Source: UBA11400 sp964473555 (GTDB lineage: Bacteria > Bacteroidota > Rhodothermia > Balneolales > HLUCCA01). From it: a DNA stretch of 64,000 nt. The notes under the pieces were generated by a model. The model was not told where the DNA came from and made no database searches. It worked only from the letters and a program-made list of their open reading frames with translations. The stretch lies in NCBI GenBank assembly GCA_964473555.1, contig CAYYPL010000009.1:1-64000 (forward strand). Reading direction: 5' to 3'. This document shows, piece by piece, positions 25,648 through 33,553 of the stretch. Made by a program: the position numbers and the translations under genes. Position 1 is the first letter of the stretch, and every line of letters starts with the position of its first letter.

Positions 25648-27067
25648 GCAAATTCAATCACAACCACTTTTTGGCGCAACCAAACACCTCCATATGGTTG
25701 GAATCGGTGGTATTGGGATGAGTGGAATGGCTGAAATCCTGTTGTTGCGTGGATTCAAGGTATCTGGTTCTGATGGATCTCTGAGTGAAACCACCGAGCG
25801 ACTGGAGAAGCTCGGTGCTACCATCTATAAGGGCCACAAAGCCGAACATATTGAAGGTGCAGACGTGGTCGTATATACCTCCGCGGTGAAAGCTGAAGAG
25901 AATGTTGAAACTGCTGCCGCACTGGAGAAAAAAATTCCAGTAATCAAACGTTCTGAAATGCTTTCAGAGCTGATGAGGATGAAATATGGCATTGCCATAG
26001 CAGGTACACACGGTAAAACAACAACCACAACCATGACCGGACTCGTGGTACAGTCGGGTGAATTTGATCCGACCATCATTGTTGGCGGTCGGGTTCACAG
26101 TTTCGATAAGACCAATGCGGTAGTCGGTACCGGAGATATATTCATCGTGGAGGCCGATGAATACGATAGAACATTTCTCAGACTCTCACCCTCCATTACC
26201 GTGATTACCAACATCGACATCGAACATCTTGATATTTATCGCGATGAGGACGACATCAAGGATGCATTCGTTGAGTTCGCGAACAAAATCCCATTTTATG
26301 GTGCAGCCATCGTGTGCCTGGATGATCCAAACGTTAGGAGTGTCATACCACGAATCAAAAAGCGCATTCTGACCTATGGTCTCACACCACAAGCTGTTTT
26401 ACGTGCAATAAAAATAAACAGTTCGGCCATGCAATCAGAATTCACCGTGTTGTTTGGCAACGAGGTACTGGGACAGGTCACCCTGAACGCCCCGGGAGAA
26501 CATAATGTCAGGAACGCGCTGGCTGCCATTGGGGTAGGACTCGAACTGGGAATGCCATTTGATAAAATCAGAGATGGCATTGCACGGTTTTCGGGCGTTT
26601 TCCGCCGGTTTCAGGTAAAACATGACGCCAACAGTCTGATGGTAGTAGATGACTATGCACATCATCCTACTGAAGTCAAAGCTACGCTTCAGGCTGCCAG
26701 AAAAGGGTGGCCCGACCGCCGAATCGTGGCCGTTTTTCAACCTCATTTGTATTCCAGAACAGAACAGCTCCACGAAGAATTCGGGATGTCGTTCTTCGAT
26801 GCAGATGTGCTGGTTGTAACGGATGTGTACCCCTCAAGGGAAAAACCAATTCAAGGCATTGATGGGAACCTGATCGCTAAAGACGCTTCCTCATTCGGAC
26901 ATAAGACCGTTCTGTATGTTGCCGACAAAAACGAATTACCGGTAAAGCTGAGTCAGTTGGTTCAGCCGGGAGATATTGTAATCACGATGGGAGCCGGAGA
27001 TATATACAGGTACGGTGAAGCGTTCACCCGTATCGTTACAGGCTCAAATGAAGGGAAATCGATATGA
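25640..27067 (+). CDS. murC: UDP-N-acetylmuramate:L-alanine ligase MurC
   Basis: First Mur ligase, joining L-alanine to UDP-MurNAc. The N-terminal HMVGIGGIGMSGMAEILL is the UDP-binding Rossmann loop, AGTHGKTTTTTMTGLV the ATP loop, and ADEYDRTFL, NIDIEHLD and DDYAHHPTEVKATL complete the family pattern. The 475 residues are normal. In many relatives murB follows murC; here ftsQ follows directly with a 4-bp overlap, so murB must be elsewhere. Confidence 0.96.
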   Translation: MSKQIQSQPLFGATKHLHMVGIGGIGMSGMAEILLLRGFKVSGSDGSLSETTERLEKLGATIYKGHKAEHIEGADVVVYTSAVKAEENVETAAALEKKIPVIKRSEMLSELMRMKYGIAIAGTHGKTTTTTMTGLVVQSGEFDPTIIVGGRVHSFDKTNAVVGTGDIFIVEADEYDRTFLRLSPSITVITNIDIEHLDIYRDEDDIKDAFVEFANKIPFYGAAIVCLDDPNVRSVIPRIKKRILTYGLTPQAVLRAIKINSSAMQSEFTVLFGNEVLGQVTLNAPGEHNVRNALAAIGVGLELGMPFDKIRDGIARFSGVFRRFQVKHDANSLMVVDDYAHHPTEVKATLQAARKGWPDRRIVAVFQPHLYSRTEQLHEEFGMSFFDADVLVVTDVYPSREKPIQGIDGNLIAKDASSFGHKTVLYVADKNELPVKLSQLVQPGDIVITMGAGDIYRYGEAFTRIVTGSNEGKSI

Positions 27068-27858
27068 AATTATGGATAAGATCAGCATCATCTACTGGTA
27101 CTGAATCTGGGACCACTAAAAACCCTGCTCAGTTGGCTTTAAAAAAGCGCGGGGGGACTTTCTTTGCCCTGCTTTTACTTTTGGCCGTGGTGGGAGGTAT
27201 CAGCTTGGGGTGGTATTTCAATCGGATGGCTCACATCAAAAGTATCGTAGTTGAGGGAAACTACTTCACTGAAACAAGTGCCATATTGGAGAAGACTGCT
27301 ATTCCAGTGAATATTTCACCGGATAGCGTGTCGTTTCTGGAGGCAATCGCCCGCATCCAGACTCTTCCCTACATCAAGGAAGCCATCATTACTAAACGTC
27401 CATCGGGCAGGCTGGAAGTCCGGGTACAGGAGCGGCAGCCCATCGGGATGCTGGTTAACGGATCTACAAGACGATACTTCGACGGGGATGGGGTTGTATT
27501 ACCACTAGTCTCAGAAAAGGGTGCTGATGTACCTCTGGTCTATGGAATCGGTATGAAACCCGTAGCAGACAGCCTGAAATCAGTCGCATTCACCCAAATA
27601 AGAGATTTTCTGATACTAGCCGGTAACGATCCGGTCGCAGCATCGACCCTGTCGGAAATCGCCTGGAGTCGGGAAGAAGGGATCGTGGCACTGAGTACCG
27701 AAAACGGGATCAGAATCGTCTTCGGATCACTGAATCTGGCCGAAGGGATCAGAAATTGGAGTTTATTCTACACCCAGGTCATCGCCATCAGAGGATCGTC
27801 CGAATTCAGTTCGGTCGACTTGCGATTCAACGGGCAGGTAGTTACCAAAGAATCTTAA
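27064..27858 (+). CDS. ftsQ: Cell division protein FtsQ
   Basis: Bitopic division protein that recruits FtsL/B and FtsWI. It has a ~30-residue cytoplasmic tail, a membrane helix at about 31-52 (TFFALLLLLAVVGGISLGWY), a POTRA domain (MAHIKSIVVEGNYFTE onwards) and the FtsQ beta domain with LEVRVQERQPIGMLV and DGDGVVLPL. The 264 residues are normal. Assignment rests on domain order plus position between murC and ftsA. Confidence 0.9.
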   Translation: MKLWIRSASSTGTESGTTKNPAQLALKKRGGTFFALLLLLAVVGGISLGWYFNRMAHIKSIVVEGNYFTETSAILEKTAIPVNISPDSVSFLEAIARIQTLPYIKEAIITKRPSGRLEVRVQERQPIGMLVNGSTRRYFDGDGVVLPLVSEKGADVPLVYGIGMKPVADSLKSVAFTQIRDFLILAGNDPVAASTLSEIAWSREEGIVALSTENGIRIVFGSLNLAEGIRNWSLFYTQVIAIRGSSEFSSVDLRFNGQVVTKES

Positions 27859-27889
27859 TGAGCATCCAAAACACCAAAAGAGTACGATC

Positions 27890-29140
27890 ATGAGTGAACG
27901 AATCATAGTAGGTTTAGATATAGGAACCACAAAAGTGTGTGCTGTGGTGGCTTCGGTAACAGGAGGCGACAAGGTGAATATCCTGGGAATAGGAAAAGCA
28001 CCCAGTGATGGACTAAACCGTGGTGTTGTGGTCAACATCGAAAAAACAGTTGCTGCAATCCAGTCTGCCGTTCATCAGGCCGAACTTGCATCCGGAATCC
28101 AGGTTAAATCGGTCAACGTGGGTATTGCCGGAGATCATATCCGCAGTAACCGCAGCAAAGGAGTCATCACCATCAACAATCGCGACAACGAGATCCGTCG
28201 GGAAGATGTAAATCGCCTGATTCTGGATTGCCAGAATATCGCATTGCCCAGTGATTACAAGATCATTCACGTGATCCCTCAAGAATATATCGTCGACGGA
28301 CAAGACGGAATATTTGATCCGATTGGGATGAGCGGTATGCGAATGGAAGCGGAGGTCCACATCATCACTGGCCTGGTATCTGCCGTTAAAAATATGCATC
28401 GCTGTGTGGAAAGAGCCGGATACGAAACAGCAGATCTGATTCTCGAACCACTCGCCTCTTCGTATGCAGTGCTGGACAATGAGGAGCGTGAGGCCGGGGT
28501 GGTTCTGGTCGATATCGGCGGTGGTACCACCGATGTGGCCATTTTCCAGGATAACACCATCCGACACTCAGCTGTAATTGCCATTGCTGGACAAAAAGTG
28601 ACCGATGATATCCGAATTGGTTTATCTGTGCTGGAAGAACAGGCTGAGCGACTCAAACAAGAACACGGAGTAGCGTTCACCGATTTGATCTATGAAGACA
28701 GTATTCTGACGATACCGGGTATTTCGGGCCGACCTCCAAAAGAGATCAAGAAAAGCGTGCTATCAAAAATCATCCAGGCCCGCATGGAAGAGATCCTTGA
28801 AATCGTTGCCATTGAAGTCAAACGAAGCGGATTTGCCTCTCAACTCAGTGCCGGCGTGGTCATTACAGGTGGTGGTTCACTACTGAAAGGAGTGCCACAA
28901 CTGGCCAATGAAATTTTAGGCATGGACGCCAAGATTGGTGTTCCGATCGGGCTCACAGACGGTCTCGTTAATGAAGTACGAAGTCCGATTTACTCTACTG
29001 GAGTAGGACTGGTGAGATACGCCATTGAGAATGGATCAAAACAAGCCAATAAGTCACTAAATCCTGCCAAATCAGGTAAATCGGAAGATCTTATGGAAAG
29101 AATCACAAATCGGATGAAAATCTGGTTCAGCGAATTTTAA
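27890..29140 (+). CDS. ftsA: Cell division protein FtsA
   Basis: Actin-like ATPase that tethers FtsZ to the membrane. Blocks seen are VGLDIGTTKVCAVVA at the N-terminus, the 1C region INNRDNEIRREDVNRLI, VVLVDIGGGTTDVAIF, and GVVITGGGSLLKGVPQLA. The C-terminal segment MERITNRMKIWFSEF is an amphipathic membrane-targeting helix, as expected. The 416 residues are normal. It lies 31 bp after ftsQ and 38 bp before ftsZ. Confidence 0.96.
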   Translation: MSERIIVGLDIGTTKVCAVVASVTGGDKVNILGIGKAPSDGLNRGVVVNIEKTVAAIQSAVHQAELASGIQVKSVNVGIAGDHIRSNRSKGVITINNRDNEIRREDVNRLILDCQNIALPSDYKIIHVIPQEYIVDGQDGIFDPIGMSGMRMEAEVHIITGLVSAVKNMHRCVERAGYETADLILEPLASSYAVLDNEEREAGVVLVDIGGGTTDVAIFQDNTIRHSAVIAIAGQKVTDDIRIGLSVLEEQAERLKQEHGVAFTDLIYEDSILTIPGISGRPPKEIKKSVLSKIIQARMEEILEIVAIEVKRSGFASQLSAGVVITGGGSLLKGVPQLANEILGMDAKIGVPIGLTDGLVNEVRSPIYSTGVGLVRYAIENGSKQANKSLNPAKSGKSEDLMERITNRMKIWFSEF

Positions 29141-29178
29141 ATCAACTATAGCAATCAGTTCAAATCACAGGAGCAATT

Positions 29179-30597
29179 ATGCCTATCGAAAAAATATCAA
29201 CCCGATTCAAATATGACGAAATGAGTCACGATAATGCAAGGATCAAAGTCATTGGCGTTGGAGGTGGTGGCGGAAACGCTGTTTCCAATATGATCCAGAA
29301 AGGACTCAATAACGTTGAGTATATCGTCATCAATACAGATGCCCAGGCTCTGAAAAACAACCCATCCGAACACACCATCCAGGTTGGAATGTCGCTGACA
29401 TCGGGACTGGGAGCAGGCGCACGTCCGGAAATCGGTCGTGAAGCGGTAGAAGAAAACCGTCACGAAATCGAAGAAGCGATTGAAGGCGCAGATATGATAT
29501 TCGTCACTGCCGGTATGGGCGGTGGGACCGGAACAGGCGGTGCTCCGGTGGTTGCAGGAATCGCCAAACGCAAGGGAATCCTGACTGTGGGCATCGTGAC
29601 CACTCCTTTTTTATGTGAAGGACGTGTCCGTCAACGATTTGCACACGACGGAATCAGTGAACTGAAGAAAAACTGCGACACCGTAATCGTGATCCCTAAT
29701 GAAAAACTCCTGGAAGTATGTAGCGAAAACGCTTCTCTTATGGAGGCTTTTGATGTTGCCAATGAGGTGCTCTATAATGCGACAAAAGGAATTTCAGATC
29801 TGATCCTGTTGCCAGGACTGATCAACCTGGATTTCGCCGACGTGCGCACCACCATGCAGGATGGAGGTGCAGCTATCATGGGTTCTGCTTCAGCATCCGG
29901 TACCGATCGCGCCGAAATCGCTGCACGTGCAGCCATCAATTCCCCACTACTCGATGGAGTAAGTATTCGTGGAGCACGTAACGTTCTGGTCAACATCTCT
30001 GCAGATATGTCTTTGGGAATGCGTGAGGTGACCATGGCTACGAGCATCATTCAAAGCGAAGCCGGAGAAGATGCGGAAATCATCATGGGTACCGTAACTG
30101 ATCCATCTATGGGTAGCGAACTTCGCATGACCGTAATCGCAACCGGATTTGTAATAGCGGACGACAAACGGTCAGGTTCTTCGATCAACATCAAAGCCGG
30201 AACTGATCCAAAACCTCGATTAAACATTTCCGAAACCTCTGGTATGATAGAAAGAACTGCGACAGACCACTTAACCGGTAAACCAGCTCTTCCACGATCG
30301 CAGGACATTCACCGGATTTTTAACGGTGAAGCTAATCTCGTTGAAGGTAAAGAACCCTATAAAGGTGAGTCAAGACTCAGAGGACTCGACACCCCAGCTA
30401 TCCATCGCCGCGTACTGACGATGCACACGTTATCCAAACAGGATGATGTACTCAATGAATCCGAACCTTCAAAAGAACTATCAGGTGACAAAACACGGGC
30501 GTATGGAACCGGAAACACCTTGCTGAACGATCGCGAAGAGCGCATCAATAAAGGTGACTCCGAACAACCGGCTTTTTTACGTCGCGCGATGGATTAA
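29179..30597 (+). CDS. ftsZ: Cell division protein FtsZ
   Basis: Tubulin-like GTPase that forms the Z ring. The N-terminal KVIGVGGGGGNAVSNM, tubulin signature AGMGGGTGTGGAPVV, and PNEKLLEV are present. After the GTPase core (~to residue 330) comes a variable linker of ~115 residues and the conserved C-terminal peptide QPAFLRRAMD that binds FtsA. A Shine-Dalgarno (aggag) lies 7 bp before the ATG. It ends the dcw cluster and is followed by a terminator. Confidence 0.97.
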   Translation: MPIEKISTRFKYDEMSHDNARIKVIGVGGGGGNAVSNMIQKGLNNVEYIVINTDAQALKNNPSEHTIQVGMSLTSGLGAGARPEIGREAVEENRHEIEEAIEGADMIFVTAGMGGGTGTGGAPVVAGIAKRKGILTVGIVTTPFLCEGRVRQRFAHDGISELKKNCDTVIVIPNEKLLEVCSENASLMEAFDVANEVLYNATKGISDLILLPGLINLDFADVRTTMQDGGAAIMGSASASGTDRAEIAARAAINSPLLDGVSIRGARNVLVNISADMSLGMREVTMATSIIQSEAGEDAEIIMGTVTDPSMGSELRMTVIATGFVIADDKRSGSSINIKAGTDPKPRLNISETSGMIERTATDHLTGKPALPRSQDIHRIFNGEANLVEGKEPYKGESRLRGLDTPAIHRRVLTMHTLSKQDDVLNESEPSKELSGDKTRAYGTGNTLLNDREERINKGDSEQPAFLRRAMD

Positions 30598-30682
30598 CCT
30601 AAAGTGAGTCGCCTCAAACCGGAACAGAATCCGTTCGTGTTCCGAATGTGGTGCAATAAGTTTGATTTGTAAGATTGCTAAC

Positions 30683-30722
30683 AGGGGGAGCTTCCTTGAT
30701 TGGGGGCTCCTCTTCTTTTTTT
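30683..30722 (+). terminator. Intrinsic terminator after ftsZ
   Basis: The stem ggagc...ggctcc (extended by G-U pairs) with a ~12-base loop is followed by tcttctttttttt-like pyrimidines. It closes the 15-kb division cluster before the convergent DUF58 gene. Confidence 0.75.
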
Positions 30723-30780
30723 AATAACCGCCCACACAACATAGTCAGACTGCATCGTGCTTACTCCTGGTAGCACACAG

Positions 30781-31695
30781 CTAAAGAACGGCTCTTCGTT
30801 TGTTCAAAAATGACAGTAATCCAAGTTCTATGTCAGACTCCGTATCGATTTCGACATAATCAATCCGATTTTCCCGACATACTCTCTTAAACCTTTCAAA
30901 ATACGCTGAAATCTTCTTTTTGTAGTCCTCTTTGATCTGGGCTGGAATCAAATCCATCTGAAACCCCGTTTCAAGATCCTCAAAAACGAATCTCTGATCA
31001 GGAAAATCCAGCTCCCGTTCGCTGCGCTTTTCAAGTACATGAAATAAAATCACTTCATGGTTCTTATGTTTAAAATGCTTCAGGGATGACAAAAGAGCAT
31101 CCTGTTCCTGAATATTTTCGAACAGATCTGTGATCACGATTACCAGACTTCTGCGGTGAAGTCGTTCTGCAATTTCGTGGAGAACCTGAGATGATGCCGT
31201 TTTTCGTCGTTTTGTAGTATTAATGTCTCTTTGAATCGTTTCAAGTCCAGAGAATATGTGCCTCAAATGAGCATAAGACGATTTAGCAGGTATAAACTGA
31301 CGTAGTGCATCGTCAAAGGTGATGAGTCCACAAGCATCCCGTTGCTTGTGCATCAAATACAGTAATGCAGCGCCAAAAGTTATTGCATAATCGAGTTTGG
31401 TATACTCAGAAAAATGTCTGAACTGCATCGAAGTGCTGGTGTCAAGAATCAGATGACACCGAAGGTTAGTCTCCTCTTCGTACTGTTTGACAAAGAAACG
31501 TTCCGACTTTCCATAGACTTTCCAGTCAATATGACGTATTTCGTCGCCTGGATAGTAACTCCTGTGTTCGGCGAACTCAACACTGAACCCATAAAATGGA
31601 CTCTTGTGTAGCCCTGCAATAAACCCTTCCACAATCTGACGGGCTTTGAGTTCCAACGGACCCAAACGGGAAATCAATTCGGGTGATAACATCAT
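30781..31695 (-). CDS. DUF58 domain protein (MoxR-associated, vWA-like)
   Basis: A 304-residue DUF58 protein: the N-terminal GPLELKARQIVEGFIAGLHK and the signature YYPGDEIRHIDWKVYGKSE, followed by a vWA-like fold with LILDTSTSM (MIDAS-like DxSxS) and VIVITDLFEN. DUF58 proteins usually act with a MoxR-type AAA ATPase; none is adjacent here. Function is unknown, perhaps envelope protein maturation. It is followed (upstream in the sequence sense of transcription) by the PorD-like gene 9 bp away, so the two may be an operon. Confidence 0.88.
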   Translation of the reverse strand: MMLSPELISRLGPLELKARQIVEGFIAGLHKSPFYGFSVEFAEHRSYYPGDEIRHIDWKVYGKSERFFVKQYEEETNLRCHLILDTSTSMQFRHFSEYTKLDYAITFGAALLYLMHKQRDACGLITFDDALRQFIPAKSSYAHLRHIFSGLETIQRDINTTKRRKTASSQVLHEIAERLHRRSLVIVITDLFENIQEQDALLSSLKHFKHKNHEVILFHVLEKRSERELDFPDQRFVFEDLETGFQMDLIPAQIKEDYKKKISAYFERFKRVCRENRIDYVEIDTESDIELGLLSFLNKRRAVL

Positions 31696-31704
31696 CGCTA
31701 TATC

Positions 31705-32595
31705 CTATTGAAGTCTTTCATATTCAGTCAATCGACTTGAATCCAATTCCGACAACAATATGTAGGCATTCAGACGCTGAGTTGCATCGGCATCCAGGAA
31801 AACCGAGGTCAATTCTCTGGATTTTGATGAAAAGAAGATATCAAACAAATAGTCATCCGTAGTCTGACGACGGGACTCCTGAATCAGTTCAAGCGCTTGC
31901 ATCATGCTCTGACGCGATGATCTGGGATCTGTAGTAAAGGTATCCAGACCTTGCCTGTGATACCGATATACCGCTCTCCTGAATGGTTCTAACGGACCAC
32001 TTACCAATCCGTTTATGAGATAATACCTGTTTCTGCGACTACCTGTCCCACTGGTCCAGCCTGTGGCACCAGTCGACTGCGCCACATCAAGCACTTGCTG
32101 CGCTTGTCGGTAAAAATCGGTCCCACCAAGCTCACTGAATGAATCTGAATCCCATCCCAGCACCAGATAAGCATAATAATCCAGCATGGAAGCTATGTCA
32201 TCAAATTGATACACGTCGTGAATCAACGTTCTGCCCCGGTTGAAATTAAATCGCCAGGCGTTGTCGCTTACCACCATCAATTGTGTGGTCTGAAGCGTGT
32301 TGTAAATGGGGCGTTCGGCCGTTACGATGATCGAAGCATCAAAATTATTGTTAGACTCCTGAGCCAGTATGATCTGGATATTCATTCGTATGCGTTCGTG
32401 CTCTTCAAAACGCAAATCGGTCCAGGTATGCCCATTGATATAGCTTTCGATCAACGGGACCAACTCGTCCAGAAAATCCAGCGAGGTGTTCTGAATCTGC
32501 GATTTATTCAAAGAAACACGCGCTCTGAACTCCTGCGCAGCTAATTGACTGCATACAACGAACAATCCAATAAGTAAGAGTGTGATTTTTTTCAC
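31705..32595 (-). CDS. DUF4835 / PorD-like exported protein
   Basis: With a GTG start at 32595 the protein begins KKITLLLIGLFVVCSQLAAQ, a clear signal peptide, followed by EFRARVSLNKSQIQNTS and a mature part of about 275 residues. This N-terminus and SLDFLDELVPLIESYINGHTW match the DUF4835 family, which in my recollection is also called PorD in type IX secretion literature; the exact role is unknown. A longer frame (to 32664) would bury the signal peptide. The gene lies just upstream of DUF58 on the same strand and divergent from an outer-membrane-type pair. Confidence 0.72.
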   Translation of the reverse strand: MKKITLLLIGLFVVCSQLAAQEFRARVSLNKSQIQNTSLDFLDELVPLIESYINGHTWTDLRFEEHERIRMNIQIILAQESNNNFDASIIVTAERPIYNTLQTTQLMVVSDNAWRFNFNRGRTLIHDVYQFDDIASMLDYYAYLVLGWDSDSFSELGGTDFYRQAQQVLDVAQSTGATGWTSGTGSRRNRYYLINGLVSGPLEPFRRAVYRYHRQGLDTFTTDPRSSRQSMMQALELIQESRRQTTDDYLFDIFFSSKSRELTSVFLDADATQRLNAYILLSELDSSRLTEYERLQ

Positions 32596-32734
32596 GGATG
32601 AAATAAAAACAGGATTCGTAAGGAATTCATTTTTCCGGACACTAAGATACATGAGCACATGCAAACAAGCTATACAAATTCAACCATCCCGACATCGAAT
32701 AACGATGCCAACTGGGAACGTATCCGTCACAGGT

Positions 32735-33553
32735 ATGACGACCAGATTTGGTGTTTATTGCCTGATGGCGGGTATGATGCTGGTATTAATCCCGGCAGTA
32801 GGACGGTCGCAGTGGGCTGTGGATCCAGAATACCGATTCGGATTCGCATCTGCTGTGGCCGGCCCTACTCTATCAACTGGCACCATGATGAACCCGGCAA
32901 CGTTAAACGGCACCTCTTTCTCTATCTCGATTTCAGACGAATTCGGCCTGAGTGATTTACGTTCTGGCTTTGCAACGGTTGTCCATAGTCGGGGAAACAT
33001 CTCCATAGGATTACAATTGGGTTCTTTTGGATACGCGCTGTACCGAGAGTGGCATGGAGCAGGTTCTTTTGCCTACCGGCTGGGTCAATCCGGGGTGGGG
33101 ATCTCATTCCTGGCTGACCATCTTGCTATACCAGGATATGGTCATGGAATGGCACTGAGTTCAAGGTTCGGTACCCGATACAGCGTATCTGAAACGGTGT
33201 CTGTGGGGATATCTGCAGATCGGGTGTTATTGAAACGGACCGGTGATATACAGGTTGATGTTCCGGTCAGCTGGATGGCAGCGTTGAATTGGAACTGGAT
33301 CCCACCGGCAGATTTGTCCCTTGGAGTTCAGTCGTTTATTGGATATGCACCAACAGGATCGCTAGCCCTCAGATGGAGTCCGGTTGACTTTCTGACCCTG
33401 AGTATCGGCCATGAACCCATAACCGGGCGATGGACAACAGGTATTCGTGTTCATGTCCAACAGTGGAGTGTTCCACTAGGTGGAACGTTTCACAGCGAAT
33501 TGGGTTGGTCGAGATATGTTGGAGCCCGGTGGGATAACGGAGTGAAACAATGA
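32735..33553 (+). CDS. Exported protein, probable outer-membrane beta-barrel (PorV/PorQ-like style)
   Basis: With the ATG at 32735 the product has a signal peptide (TTRFGVYCLMAGMMLVLIPA, cut after GRSQ) and ~245 residues of alternating short strands rich in G, S, Y and W. MMNPATLNGTSFSIS resembles the N-terminal part of PorV/PorQ-like barrels that list one strand after another (NPA motif). ATGs at 32651 and 32705 are alternatives. The stop overlaps the next gene by 4 bp, so the two are cotranslated. The family is not certain. Confidence 0.65.
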   Translation: MTTRFGVYCLMAGMMLVLIPAVGRSQWAVDPEYRFGFASAVAGPTLSTGTMMNPATLNGTSFSISISDEFGLSDLRSGFATVVHSRGNISIGLQLGSFGYALYREWHGAGSFAYRLGQSGVGISFLADHLAIPGYGHGMALSSRFGTRYSVSETVSVGISADRVLLKRTGDIQVDVPVSWMAALNWNWIPPADLSLGVQSFIGYAPTGSLALRWSPVDFLTLSIGHEPITGRWTTGIRVHVQQWSVPLGGTFHSELGWSRYVGARWDNGVKQ

